Source: CAZKCI01 sp964551475
GTDB lineage: Bacteria > Auribacterota > Erginobacteria > Erginobacterales > CAZKCI01
DNA: 64,000 nucleotides
Reading direction: 5' to 3'
Assembly (NCBI GenBank): GCA_964551475.1
Contig: CAZKCI010000121.1
Location: 1-64,000 of the forward strand
This document shows, in pieces, positions 1 through 11,486 of this stretch (its first letter is position 1; the number at the start of each line of letters is the position of its first letter). The notes under the pieces are model-generated. The model saw nothing but the letters and a program-made list of their open reading frames with translations, was not told where the DNA came from and made no database searches. Made by a program: the position numbers and the translations under genes.

Positions 1-236
1 CCGGAACCGTCCCGGTAACTGTATTCGAGCTTCCGGCGCGACAGGTTGATGATCTCCACGGGCTCCGTGGAGGAAAACCGCACCAGCGTAGATGAACCGC
101 TCTTCAATTGGCGCAGAGTGGCTTGCACGAAGGCGCGCAGGTTCCCCGGGGTGCGGTGCTGGACGTCCAGCACCATGTAGACATCCCCCTGGTAACGCAT
201 CGCGTTGCCTTTTCTGATATCGTTTCCGGTAGCCAT
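1..236 (-). CDS. efp: Elongation factor P, N-terminal part (cut by window edge)
   Basis: EF-P binds ribosomes stalled at polyproline stretches, between the P and E sites, and promotes peptide bond formation. The 78 visible codons form the EF-P N-terminal KOW-like domain: an NDIRKGNAMRYQGDVYMV strand region, the QHRTPGNLRAFVQ loop at residues 26-38, and a TLRQLKSG strand. The remainder lies off the left edge. The ATG at 236 has a purine-rich Shine-Dalgarno (AGGAGAGGGGG) shortly upstream. The tip of the loop is Asn32, where E. coli EF-P has the modified Lys34 and the rhamnosylated subfamily has Arg, so the known modification is unlikely. A paralogue or variant EF-P remains possible because the two C-terminal domains are not seen. 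Confidence 0.85.
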   Translation of the reverse strand, partial: MATGNDIRKGNAMRYQGDVYMVLDVQHRTPGNLRAFVQATLRQLKSGSSTLVRFSSTEPVEIINLSRRKLEYSYRDGS

Positions 237-261
237 TATTATCCCCCTCTCCTATCTACTC

Positions 262-552
262 TTATTTCTGGACCGCAACATCAAATCCTTCCCGGACGGG
301 AGGCGCCGAATAAAGCGGATAGCCCGCCCTCTGCTCCAGGTAGAGGTGGGCTTCCTCGCTCGCCTCGGCCGCGGCCCGGTCGTCCCAGACCGTGACCGAC
401 ACCGCTTTCGACTTCTCCCGGTCGACCAGAAGATAGAAAGCGCGGTAACCCTTGCTCGACCGGATCTCCGGGTTGATGTAATCCTGGTAAAGCTTCAATA
501 CTTCGTCGAGCTTCTCGGGCTTGATCGACAAGGTGATCAGTTGGGCGTACAT
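262..552 (-). CDS. ABM-domain (antibiotic biosynthesis monooxygenase-like) small protein
   Basis: A 96-residue protein with the ferredoxin-like alpha+beta pattern of the ABM family: a MYAQLITLSIKPEKLDEVL first strand and helix, an RAFYLLVD strand, and a VSVTVWDDRAAAEASEEA strand-helix segment. Such proteins usually form dimers and range from monooxygenases to small enzymes of unknown substrate; nothing here fixes a function. The start at 552 is preferred over an upstream in-frame ATG at 588 because a GGGAGG Shine-Dalgarno lies 7-8 nt before it and homology begins there. It lies just upstream of efp on the same strand, so the two may be co-transcribed. Confidence 0.7.
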   Translation of the reverse strand: MYAQLITLSIKPEKLDEVLKLYQDYINPEIRSSKGYRAFYLLVDREKSKAVSVTVWDDRAAAEASEEAHLYLEQRAGYPLYSAPPVREGFDVAVQK

Positions 553-684
553 AGTCTGGCCTCCCGCGTGCCGGTGAAGACTTATCATAACGGGAAAAGC
601 GGATCAAGCAGAAGCGCGCAATGATAAACCGCAAACGCTTAGCCGTAAACAGAAATAACGGATGCTTATCTCCGCCACCCTCTT

Positions 685-730
685 AAAATAAGAGGGCCCG
701 GAACTTTCGGTTCTGGGCCCTCTTATTTTG
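685..730 (-). terminator. rRNA operon terminator hairpin
   Basis: A long inverted repeat lies just beyond the 5S gene. The left arm (685-704) and right arm (710-729) pair over about 19 bp through AAAATAAGAGGGCCC, around a short CTTTCG loop. A/T tracts flank the GC core on both sides, so it could terminate transcription from either strand. Confidence 0.85.
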
Positions 731-737
731 AAGAATA

Positions 738-855
738 GCCCCGCAGCGTCCTACTCTCCCTCGCGATCGCTCGCAAAGTACCATCGGCTCCGGAGGGCTT
801 AACGGCCGTGTTCGGAATGGGAACGGGTGTGGCCCCTCCGATATTGCCACGGGGC
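738..855 (-). rRNA. rrf: 5S ribosomal RNA
   Basis: About 118 nt on the minus strand with complementary ends (GCCCCGTGGC at the 5' end, GCGGGGC at the 3' end) and the conserved internal region around the CGAACACGG-type loop. It follows 23S in the same orientation and precedes a strong terminator. Confidence 0.9.
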
Positions 856-863
856 TAAATATT

Positions 864-887
864 TTGCCTCGGCTACAGCCGAGGCAA
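864..887 (-). other. Hairpin in the 23S-5S spacer
   Basis: A perfect 11-bp stem (TTGCCTCGGCT pairing with its complement) around a 2-nt loop lies between 23S and 5S. It probably marks a processing site in the pre-rRNA; no other role is visible. Confidence 0.5.
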
Positions 888-920
888 GATTTTTAGCCTT
901 GCCCCAGCTGTAACCGAAGC

Positions 921-934
921 ACAATTCAGTCTGG
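921..934 (-). other. 3' strand of the 23S rRNA processing stem
   Basis: The 14 bases here are complementary to 4101-4114 upstream of 23S. In the precursor RNA they close a stem around 23S, the usual RNase III substrate. The match is exact over about 13 bp (core CAGACTGAATTGT). Confidence 0.75.
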
Positions 935-1023
935 TTATCGGAATCGCTTCTGATTTGTACAACGTCTTTGGCTCGCCATTTCTCGCTTTCTTCACCAACC
1001 AAAGATCGGTGAAAAAATAAGCT

Positions 1024-4053
<3,030 letters not shown>

Positions 4054-4100
4054 AGCAATAAATGCAATTGCTGGCGTGCCTCGACGTTATACAATTACTA

Positions 4101-4124
4101 CCCAGACTGAATTGTCAAAGAGCA
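4101..4124 (-). promoter_or_regulatory. 23S leader: boxA antitermination site and 5' strand of processing stem
   Basis: On the minus strand, TGCTCTTTGACAAT (4124-4111) matches the boxA consensus (TGCTCTTTAACA) bound by NusB/S10 in rRNA antitermination. It runs directly into the 5' strand of the 23S processing stem (4114-4101). A second boxA lies upstream of 16S. Confidence 0.75.
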
Positions 4125-4210
4125 AAATTTTGCTTGCGCAAAATTTTATTTTAAAGACGGTTACCCGCCTTTATCTCAATTCCACGGCGGACTTCTCCGC
4201 CTTGATCCGC

Positions 4211-4286
4211 TGGTGGAGATGGCCGGGATCGAACCGGCGACCCCCGGCTTGCAAAGCCGGTGCTCTCCCAACTGAGCTACATCCCC
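4211..4286 (-). tRNA. tRNA-Ala (TGC)
   Basis: A 76-nt cloverleaf: acceptor GGGGATG, D-loop AGCTCAGTTGGGAGAGC, anticodon arm with TGC, T-arm GGTTCGATCC. The 3' CCA is encoded (4211-4213). It lies in the 16S-23S spacer next to 23S. Confidence 0.97.
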
Positions 4287-4294
4287 TTAAAATG

Positions 4295-4373
4295 ATCAGG
4301 TTATCAGGTTCACGGTTCAGAGGTTCACGGTTATCTTCGCTTCTCAACCGTTGAACCGTTGAACCTGGGTTTA
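4295..4373. repeat. Short-word repeat GGTTCAACGGTTCA inside the rRNA operon spacer
   Basis: Between the two spacer tRNAs lies a hairpin built of repeated GGTTCAC/GGTTCAACG words (left arm) and their complement (right arm CAACCGTTGAACC). The same word family recurs at 21128-21283. Confidence 0.8.
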
Positions 4374-4390
4374 TACACAACCTGTAGCTA

Positions 4391-4464
4391 TGGGCCCAAG
4401 TGGAATCGAACCACTCACCTCGCGCTTATCAGGCGCGCGCTCTAACCAACTGAGCTATGGGCCC
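4391..4464 (-). tRNA. tRNA-Ile (GAT)
   Basis: A 74-nt cloverleaf: acceptor GGGCCCA, D-arm AGCTCAGTTGGTTAGAGC, anticodon loop CTGATAA (GAT), T-arm GGTTCGATTCC, discriminator A. Unlike the neighbouring tRNA-Ala, the CCA end is not encoded (TAG follows), so a CCA-adding enzyme is needed. Confidence 0.97.
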
Positions 4465-4545
4465 TAGAATGCATCGAGGGCCGATGCCCAGGCGGGATTA
4501 GATTCCTCCGGCCCTACTCGACCGATGGACAAGCTCGCGTAGCGG

Positions 4546-4573
4546 ATAAAATTGAACGGCAAGATGCGGGCCC
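4546..4573 (-). other. 3' strand of the 16S rRNA processing stem
   Basis: Complementary to about 6208-6235 upstream of 16S; the shared core is GGCCCGCATCTTGCC followed by a TTCAATTTT segment with one mismatch between. It closes the pre-16S stem cut by RNase III. Confidence 0.75.
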
Positions 4574-4594
4574 TCAGGCGCGCTTACTCTTTAG

Positions 4595-6174
<1,580 letters not shown>

Positions 6175-6207
6175 AGTGACTCAAGAATTGAGCTAGGCGC
6201 CTAATAA

Positions 6208-6243
6208 AAGGCCCGCATCTTGCCATTCAATTTTCAAAGAGCA
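6208..6243 (-). promoter_or_regulatory. 16S leader: boxA and 5' strand of processing stem
   Basis: On the minus strand TGCTCTTTGAAAA (6243-6231) is a boxA-like antitermination site, followed at once by the AATTGAATGGCAAGATGCGG segment that pairs with 4546-4573. Confidence 0.7.
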
Positions 6244-6339
6244 GAAAAAAATGCATCAGAAGATGCATTGATCACTCTTCCGAAAAATGGGAACTGACTG
6301 CCAGTTTTTTAAGGAACTAGCATTAAGTTCATCGCGCGT

Positions 6340-6368
6340 AATATACGACTATCCCCTTCCCTTGTCAA
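6340..6368 (-). promoter_or_regulatory. rRNA operon promoter (sigma-70 type)
   Basis: On the minus strand a consensus -35 TTGACA (6368-6363) is separated by exactly 17 nt from -10 TATATT (6345-6340), upstream of the boxA and 16S. It lies within 60 nt of the tyrS stop codon. Confidence 0.85.
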
Positions 6369-6390
6369 GAGGAAAAAGCGATATTTTCCA

Positions 6391-7629
6391 TTATTTTTCC
6401 GGGGCGGAAATGAGGATCTTTTTGAACCGGCGCTTCCCTATTCTCAGGATATCCCCAGTCTTAACCACAAGGAGAGCATCGGCTTGCGTCACGCGATCGG
6501 AATTGAGGGCTACCGCCCCTTCGGCGATCTTGCGGCGGGCCTCGGAATTGGACGCGACAAATTTCGCCATCCTGAGCAGGGCCGCCGGCCGGATGCCTCC
6601 GCCCTCCAGCATGGCCCCCGGGAGAACAAGCTCATCTACATTATTAGGAACATTTTTATCCTGGTGAACACGAGCAAAATGGTCTTCGGCAAGGCGGGCG
6701 CCTTCCGTCGAAGAGAAGCGCTCCGTGAGCTCCCGGGCGAGACGCTTCTTCCATTCCATCGGGTTCTCTCCGCGGGCGCACTCCTCCCGTCCCCGGGCGA
6801 TCTCGGCGGAGGGGGCGCGGCTCAAAAGCTCGTAGTAGCGCCACATCAACGAGTCGGAGATCGACATCACCTTGCCGTAGATCTCGCGCGGATCCTCGCT
6901 CACACCGATGTAATTGCCCAGGGACTTGCTCATCTTCTGCGTCCCGTCCGTCCCCTCGAGGAGCGGCAGCGTGAGTATCACCTGGGGAGAATGCCCGTAC
7001 TCTTTCTGTATCTCCCTAGCCACCAATAGGTTGAATGTCTGGTCCGTCCCCCCGATCTCCACGTCGGCCTTGACCGCCACCGAATCGTAGCCCTGCATCA
7101 GGGGGTAGAGGAACTCGAGCACGCTGATCGGCAGTCCCGCCCGGTAGCGTTTCTGGAAATCGTCCCGCTCCAGCATCCGGGCCACGGTGTAGCGGGAGGC
7201 GAGATCGAGCACGCCCGCGAAAGTAAGGGGGGCGAGCCAGGAGGAGTTGAAGACCACCTCGGTTCGAGAGGGGTCCAGGATCTTGAAAACCTGCTCCTGG
7301 TAGGTGCGGGCATTTGCTGTAACCTGCTCGCGGCTAAGGGATTTTCGTGTCTGGGAACGGCCGGAGGGGTCGCCCACCATGGCGGTGAAATCCCCGATGA
7401 TGAAGACCACCTGGTGTCCCAGGTCTTGGAACTGGCGGAGCTTGCTTAAAGGGACGGTATGGCCGAGGTGGATGTCGGGAGCGGAGGGATCGGCGCCGTA
7501 TTTGACACGGAGGGGACGGCCGTTTTTGGCGGCGTCGGAAAGCTTGGCGGCGAGCTCCGCTTCGGAGACGACGGAAACGGTGCCCCGCTTGAGAATCTCA
7601 ATGGCCTGCTTGATGTCTAATGGGGACAT
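6391..7629 (-). CDS. tyrS: Tyrosyl-tRNA synthetase
   Basis: Class I cytoplasmic aminoacyl-tRNA synthetase charging tRNA-Tyr. The 412 residues show HLGH at 54-57 (HIGH motif), KMSKS at 232-236, the DQTFN tyrosine-site segment near 196-200, and a C-terminal S4-like RNA-binding domain (about 345-405). The length and the GTDQTFNLLVAREIQ arrangement suit the TyrZ-like branch. The ATG at 7629 has no Shine-Dalgarno; a word repeat begins within 2 nt of it, so initiation may be weak or leaderless. rpsA lies upstream in the same direction across a 143-nt repeat-filled gap. Confidence 0.95.
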   Translation of the reverse strand: MSPLDIKQAIEILKRGTVSVVSEAELAAKLSDAAKNGRPLRVKYGADPSAPDIHLGHTVPLSKLRQFQDLGHQVVFIIGDFTAMVGDPSGRSQTRKSLSREQVTANARTYQEQVFKILDPSRTEVVFNSSWLAPLTFAGVLDLASRYTVARMLERDDFQKRYRAGLPISVLEFLYPLMQGYDSVAVKADVEIGGTDQTFNLLVAREIQKEYGHSPQVILTLPLLEGTDGTQKMSKSLGNYIGVSEDPREIYGKVMSISDSLMWRYYELLSRAPSAEIARGREECARGENPMEWKKRLARELTERFSSTEGARLAEDHFARVHQDKNVPNNVDELVLPGAMLEGGGIRPAALLRMAKFVASNSEARRKIAEGAVALNSDRVTQADALLVVKTGDILRIGKRRFKKILISAPEK

Positions 7630-7630
7630 A

Positions 7631-7768
7631 ACTGACTGATGGTAAATGGGTTAGGGAGAAGAAGTGGGTTTGGTAAATAGGTCAGGTAGATGGTATCGGC
7701 CAGCTATCCGCCGGGCCGCACATTACCTTTACCCATTTACCAAACCCACTTCCTAACCCTAACCCAAT
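7631..7768. repeat. Word-repeat hairpin of the GGTAAATGGGTTAGG family
   Basis: Between tyrS and rpsA, a left arm with GGTAAATGGGTTAGGG and AGTGGGTTTGGTAAAT pairs with a right arm with ACCCATTTACCAAACCC and CCTAACCCTAACCC. It fills nearly the whole gap. Related copies lie at 58658-58955. Confidence 0.8.
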
Positions 7769-7772
7769 AACC

Positions 7773-9512
7773 TTATTGGACTGGGGGAGGCGGCGTGGAA
7801 CCGAACTTCTTCTCCAGCTCGTCCTTGAGGCGTGTGTCGGTGTCGTCCACCTGCATCGCCTTCTTGGTCATCTCCCGCTGGGCGGTGTCCATGCCCTTGC
7901 CCTCTATGAAGTTCTTGATCGAGAGCGAGATCTTGCGCTCTTCCTTATCTATGGAGAGAACCTGCGCCTTGACCTTGTCCCCCTCGGCGATCACGTCCTT
8001 GAGCTCTTCGAAGGGGCGGTCGCTGACCTGGGAGATGTGGACCAGGCCTTCGATCCCGGAGTCGAGCTCGACGAAGACGCCGAAGCTGGCCAGGTTGGTC
8101 ACCTTCCCCTCCACGATCTCGCCCACGGTGTAGGTCTTCTCCACCTGCTCCCAGGGGTCCGGGGAAAGCTGCTTGATCCCAAGCGAGATCTTCTTGTTCT
8201 CCTGGTCCACCGAGATCACCTTGGCCTCCATCTTGTCTCCCCGCTTGAAGAGCTGGGAGGGGTGTGTGATCTTGCGGGACCAGGACATGTCGGAGACGCG
8301 GATGAGACCGTCGATGCCGTCCTCCAGCTCGATGAAGGCGCCGTAGGTGGTCAGGTTCCGGATCTTGCCCTTGACCACCGTCCCGATGGGGTACTTCTGC
8401 GCCACCACCGTCCAGGGGTTGAACTCGAGCTGCTTGATCCCGAGGGAAATCTTTTCCTGCTCCGACTCCACCTTGAGGACCACCACCTCGATGATATCTC
8501 CGATGGCCAGGATCTCGGAGGGATGATTGATCTTCCGGGTCCAGGAGAGCTCGGAGATGTGGACCAAACCCTCCACGCCGTCCTCCAGCTCGACGAAAGC
8601 CCCGTAGGGCATGATGTTGACCACACGTCCCTTCACCTTGCGCCCCAAGGGGTAACGCTCAGCCACCGTCTCCCATGGATTGGGCGTCTTCTGTTTCAGC
8701 CCCAGAGAGACCCGCTGTTTCTCGCGGTCGTAGTTGAGGATCTTCACCTCCACCGCGTCGCCCACGGCCAGGACCTCGGAAGGATGCGAGATCCTCCCCC
8801 AGGTCATGTCGGTGATATGGAGGAGGCCGTCCAGGCCGCCCAGGTCGACAAAGGCGCCGAAATCGGTGATGTTCTTGACGACCCCCTTGCGCAGGTCCCC
8901 TTCCTTGATCTCGGAGAGGAGCTTTTGGCGGGCCCGCTCTCTCTGCTCCTCGAGAAGCTCGCGGCGGGAGAGAACGATGTTTTTCCGTTTCTCGTTTACC
9001 TTGATGATCTTGAAGTCGTACTTCTGGCCGATCAGGGCGCCCTTGTCCTTGACATAGCGGACATCGATCTGGGAGGAGGGCAGGAACGCCTCCACGCCGA
9101 TGTCCACCATCAGGCCGCCGTTGACCTGGTGGGTGATCACGCCGCTCACGGTGTCGCCTTCCTTGGAAGCGGCGATGATCTTCTCCCAGTTCTTGAGCTT
9201 GTCCGCCTTCTGCTTGGAGATGACCACCAGCCCGTCGGCGTCCTCGAAGTTCTCCAGGAGGACTTCAATCTCGTCGCCCGACTGCAGGCTCGTCTCCTTC
9301 TCAAACTCTCTCAGGGGGATCAGGCCTTCGGACTTATAGCCGATGTCCACCATCACGTAATCCGAGCGGACGCCGTAGACCCGGCCCTTGACAATCTTCC
9401 CCTCCTCCAAGTGCTGCATCGTCTGCTGCACCATCTCCCGCATCTGGTCGTCGGATACGGGGGCGGCGGTCTCGTTGACCGCCTCAACATTCTCTTTCAC
9501 TGTGCTGTCCAT
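7773..9512 (-). CDS. rpsA: 30S ribosomal protein S1
   Basis: S1 recruits mRNA to the 30S subunit. The protein (579 residues from the chosen start) contains six S1/OB-fold repeats; the later ones show the signature DFGAFVDLGGLDGLLHITDM and its variants, and the protein ends with an acidic/basic tail. Its length is normal for a six-domain S1. The start at 9512 (ATG) is chosen over a GTG at 9524 because AAGGAAGGTGA sits about 8-11 nt upstream of the ATG but overlaps the GTG. A clear promoter lies at 9630-9658. The stop codon is 5 nt from a word repeat. Confidence 0.95.
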   Translation of the reverse strand: MDSTVKENVEAVNETAAPVSDDQMREMVQQTMQHLEEGKIVKGRVYGVRSDYVMVDIGYKSEGLIPLREFEKETSLQSGDEIEVLLENFEDADGLVVISKQKADKLKNWEKIIAASKEGDTVSGVITHQVNGGLMVDIGVEAFLPSSQIDVRYVKDKGALIGQKYDFKIIKVNEKRKNIVLSRRELLEEQRERARQKLLSEIKEGDLRKGVVKNITDFGAFVDLGGLDGLLHITDMTWGRISHPSEVLAVGDAVEVKILNYDREKQRVSLGLKQKTPNPWETVAERYPLGRKVKGRVVNIMPYGAFVELEDGVEGLVHISELSWTRKINHPSEILAIGDIIEVVVLKVESEQEKISLGIKQLEFNPWTVVAQKYPIGTVVKGKIRNLTTYGAFIELEDGIDGLIRVSDMSWSRKITHPSQLFKRGDKMEAKVISVDQENKKISLGIKQLSPDPWEQVEKTYTVGEIVEGKVTNLASFGVFVELDSGIEGLVHISQVSDRPFEELKDVIAEGDKVKAQVLSIDKEERKISLSIKNFIEGKGMDTAQREMTKKAMQVDDTDTRLKDELEKKFGSTPPPPVQ

Positions 9513-9629
9513 CGCTTCGTTCACCTTCCTTGTTCGACCGCGCCCGCGGGCGCGTTTCCGCCCCGCCCGCCCCGGGGCGCCCGGAGGGCGTCGCGCAGAG
9601 CGGGTCGGTGGTCGGAATGTCGGAGGGGG

Positions 9630-9658
9630 ACATTAGCATCGGGGAGAGCCGCTGTCAA
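9630..9658 (-). promoter_or_regulatory. rpsA promoter
   Basis: Minus strand -35 TTGACA (9658-9653), 17-nt spacer, -10 TAATGT (9635-9630). It leaves a leader of about 110 nt before rpsA. Confidence 0.7.
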
Positions 9659-9823
9659 ACGAAAATCCCCGTTATCGCGCGGGCCGGTCACGGTTCGGCA
9701 AAGGATGTCCACGAATTTGCACGAATTGGCTCGGCCGCCGGTTCGCACTTGTCCGCCGTAGCCCGAAAGGCGGAGGCGGAGAACCGGCCTACACATCTTC
9801 CCCGAGACGCCAGGCATCCGGCC

Positions 9824-9851
9824 TTGACACACTCTCGCTCTTATCTATAAT
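9824..9851 (+). promoter_or_regulatory. Promoter of the thermonuclease-like gene
   Basis: Perfect -35 TTGACA (9824-9829) and perfect -10 TATAAT (9846-9851), 16-nt spacer, divergent from the rpsA promoter. Confidence 0.8.
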
Positions 9852-9905
9852 GAAGCCGGCGGTTGTTGATTTTTCCTACCGGGCTTTTTGCTCCGGGAAA
9901 AGCTT

Positions 9906-10763
9906 ATGAGACACTTCCTTTCCGCCGCGGCTCTCCTGCTTCTCTCCGTCCCGCTCTCCCCGGCCGCTGACGAACCCTTCGCCGGCAAAGTGGTCGGGAT
10001 CAGCGACGGGGACACGCTGACCGTCATCCGCCAGACCGGAGCAAAGACGGAGAGCGTGACCGTCCGCCTGAACGGCGTCGACGCCCCCGAAACCGGGCAG
10101 CCTTTCGGCGCCCAGTCCAAGAAGTTCACCTCGAACCTGACCTACGACAAACCCGTCGTCGTCGTCCCCAAAACCTACGATCTCTACGGCCGCCTGGTCG
10201 CCGAGATCATCCTCCCGGAGGGGACCAACCTCTCCCATGAGATCGTCCGGGCCGGCTATGGCTGGTGGTATCGCGAGTATTGCCCAGACCATGCCGTGCT
10301 GGGCGCCCTGGAGAACGCCGCCCGACGGAACCGTTGGGGGCTCTGGGCGGGAAACGACCCCATCCCGCCCTGGCAATTCCGCCATGGAGGAGCGACTCCG
10401 ATCAGCGGCCAAACTCCGGCGGCGTCGGCGGTTCCGACCATGGGGAAAAAGGAGGAGACGCCCATGACTCGATCATCAACACCCGCGTCGACGGCCGCGG
10501 CGCGGAAAAACGGAACGCCCGGCGCGCCGGTAGCCCTGGCCCGAAAAACGCCCCTGCCCGCGCGCACCGCCGCCACGGGGATCGGTTCGGGAGACCGGGC
10601 CGATCGCGCCGGATTGGGAACGGTGGTCTATATCACCAAGAGCGGGAAGAGATACCACCGGTCGACCTGCTACCATCTTCGCAAGGGAGGGCTCCAGACC
10701 ACGCTGCGCGACGCCAAGGGCAACGGGCTGACCCCCTGCTCCGCCTGCAAGCCGCCGGGGTAA
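9906..10763 (+). CDS. Secreted thermonuclease-like (SNase) nuclease
   Basis: A staphylococcal-nuclease-fold enzyme predicted to cut DNA/RNA outside the cytoplasm. A signal peptide spans residues 1-21 (FLSAAALLLLSVPLSPA). The SNase domain (about 25-155) keeps the catalytic Arg of VRLNGVDAPE, the Glu of DAPET and the Arg of YDLYGRLVAE. A low-complexity Ala/Thr/Pro linker leads to a C-terminal module, VYITKSGKRYHRSTCYHLRK...PCSAC, with His/Cys spacing common at the end of secreted nucleases. The ATG at 9906 is preferred over a TTG at 9888 because the hydrophobic segment follows it directly. The Shine-Dalgarno is weak; the promoter at 9824-9851 is excellent. Confidence 0.85.
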   Translation: MRHFLSAAALLLLSVPLSPAADEPFAGKVVGISDGDTLTVIRQTGAKTESVTVRLNGVDAPETGQPFGAQSKKFTSNLTYDKPVVVVPKTYDLYGRLVAEIILPEGTNLSHEIVRAGYGWWYREYCPDHAVLGALENAARRNRWGLWAGNDPIPPWQFRHGGATPISGQTPAASAVPTMGKKEETPMTRSSTPASTAAARKNGTPGAPVALARKTPLPARTAATGIGSGDRADRAGLGTVVYITKSGKRYHRSTCYHLRKGGLQTTLRDAKGNGLTPCSACKPPG

Positions 10764-10768
10764 GGTAG

Positions 10769-10860
10769 AATCTCAGATCTCAGATTTGAGATCTCAGATG
10801 GGGCTGGGCGGCGGGCGCACGGTCAGGCCATCTGAGATCTGAGATTTGAGATTTGAGATC
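10769..10860. repeat. Word repeat of the ATCTGAGATTTGAG family
   Basis: Two blocks of the word TCTCAGATTTGAGAT in inverted arrangement flank a GC-rich centre (10800-10828). The right block overlaps the fmdB-like stop codon. Related blocks: 26031-26061 and 27574-27695. Confidence 0.85.
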
Positions 10861-11146
10861 AATGCTTATCGGCGGGCGCTTTCTTCGAGGGAGAAGGCGC
10901 TTTTTTCCCCTCCGGCTCCGCCTTCCCCGCTCCGCTTTCCCGCTTCGCCCCTTCCTGGTAGCTGGGCGACCGATAATCGGTGGCATAGAAGCCGGAACCC
11001 TTGAAGATGATCCCCGCCCCCGTCCCGAGAAGCCTCTTCAGCTTCCCCTGGCAGCGGGGGCAGACCTTCAGCTTGGGCGCCGTCATGCTCTGGAACACCT
11101 CGAAGGTGTTTCCGCATTTCTCGCAGCGATAGTCGTAGGTCGGCAT
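10859..11146 (-). CDS. FmdB-family zinc-ribbon protein
   Basis: A small regulatory-type zinc ribbon of 95 residues. The N-terminal MPTYDYRCEKCGNTFEVFQS with the second knuckle CPRCQG gives the four zinc ligands C8, C11, C31 and C34. The GTGAGIIFKGSGFYATDY segment is diagnostic for the FmdB family. The tail is Lys/Pro/Ala-rich and disordered. Function is not established in most organisms. The start at 11146 fits the conserved MPTY; the upstream extension begins at TTG. The TGA stop is supplied by the adjacent word repeat. Confidence 0.85.
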   Translation of the reverse strand: MPTYDYRCEKCGNTFEVFQSMTAPKLKVCPRCQGKLKRLLGTGAGIIFKGSGFYATDYRSPSYQEGAKRESGAGKAEPEGKKAPSPSKKAPADKH

Positions 11147-11486
11147 GATCGTGACCGCTCGTTCGGCCAATCAGGGGAAACAGATCAAACAAGGGGAACC
11201 GGGTAAACAAGAGAAAACAGTCTCTATGCTTGTTCGGCTCGGTAAATAGAATACCATTATAGGAGCACCAAACGAAAGGTTGATTCGATCGCCATGCTGG
11301 AGAGAGAAGAAGCCTGGGGATCACGGCTTGGGTCGGCGCCGGGGGCGACATGCTGATCCTCTCGCCGCTGACCCGTCTGGCCCTGGGCCGGGAGGACGTC
11401 GGCCTCTTCCGGGGGGCGCCGGCCGGCGCCCGCCCGCTCGTCCTCGCCGACCGGCGCGGCGACGCTCAGCCAGGGCTGTGTCGAAG
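11147..11486. other. 340-nt gap with no supported gene
   Basis: Holds a low-GC stretch (11170-11280) that may carry promoters, then a GC-rich stretch. A 46-codon open frame (11350-11491, plus strand, starting MLILSPLTRLAL) overlaps the YfhO-like start by the last bases but has no Shine-Dalgarno and no recognised homology. An in-frame upstream extension of the YfhO-like gene reads as Arg/Pro/Gly-rich sequence and is unlikely to be protein. Confidence 0.4.

Noticed and set aside
7776..9761. Long plus-strand open frame (about 660 codons) over rpsA
   Set aside because: Antisense to a clear S1 protein; high GC keeps the opposite strand open. No start signal and composition is Leu/Asp/Val/His-rich.
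9709..9800. Possible repeat shared with 21786-21850 (CCACGAATTTGCACG-like, CTTGTCCGCC)
   Set aside because: Similarity is patchy and too short to define an element here.
11280..11486. In-frame N-terminal extension of the YfhO-like protein
   Set aside because: The extension is Arg/Pro/Gly-rich and lacks a Shine-Dalgarno; the hydrophobic segment begins just after ATG 11487.
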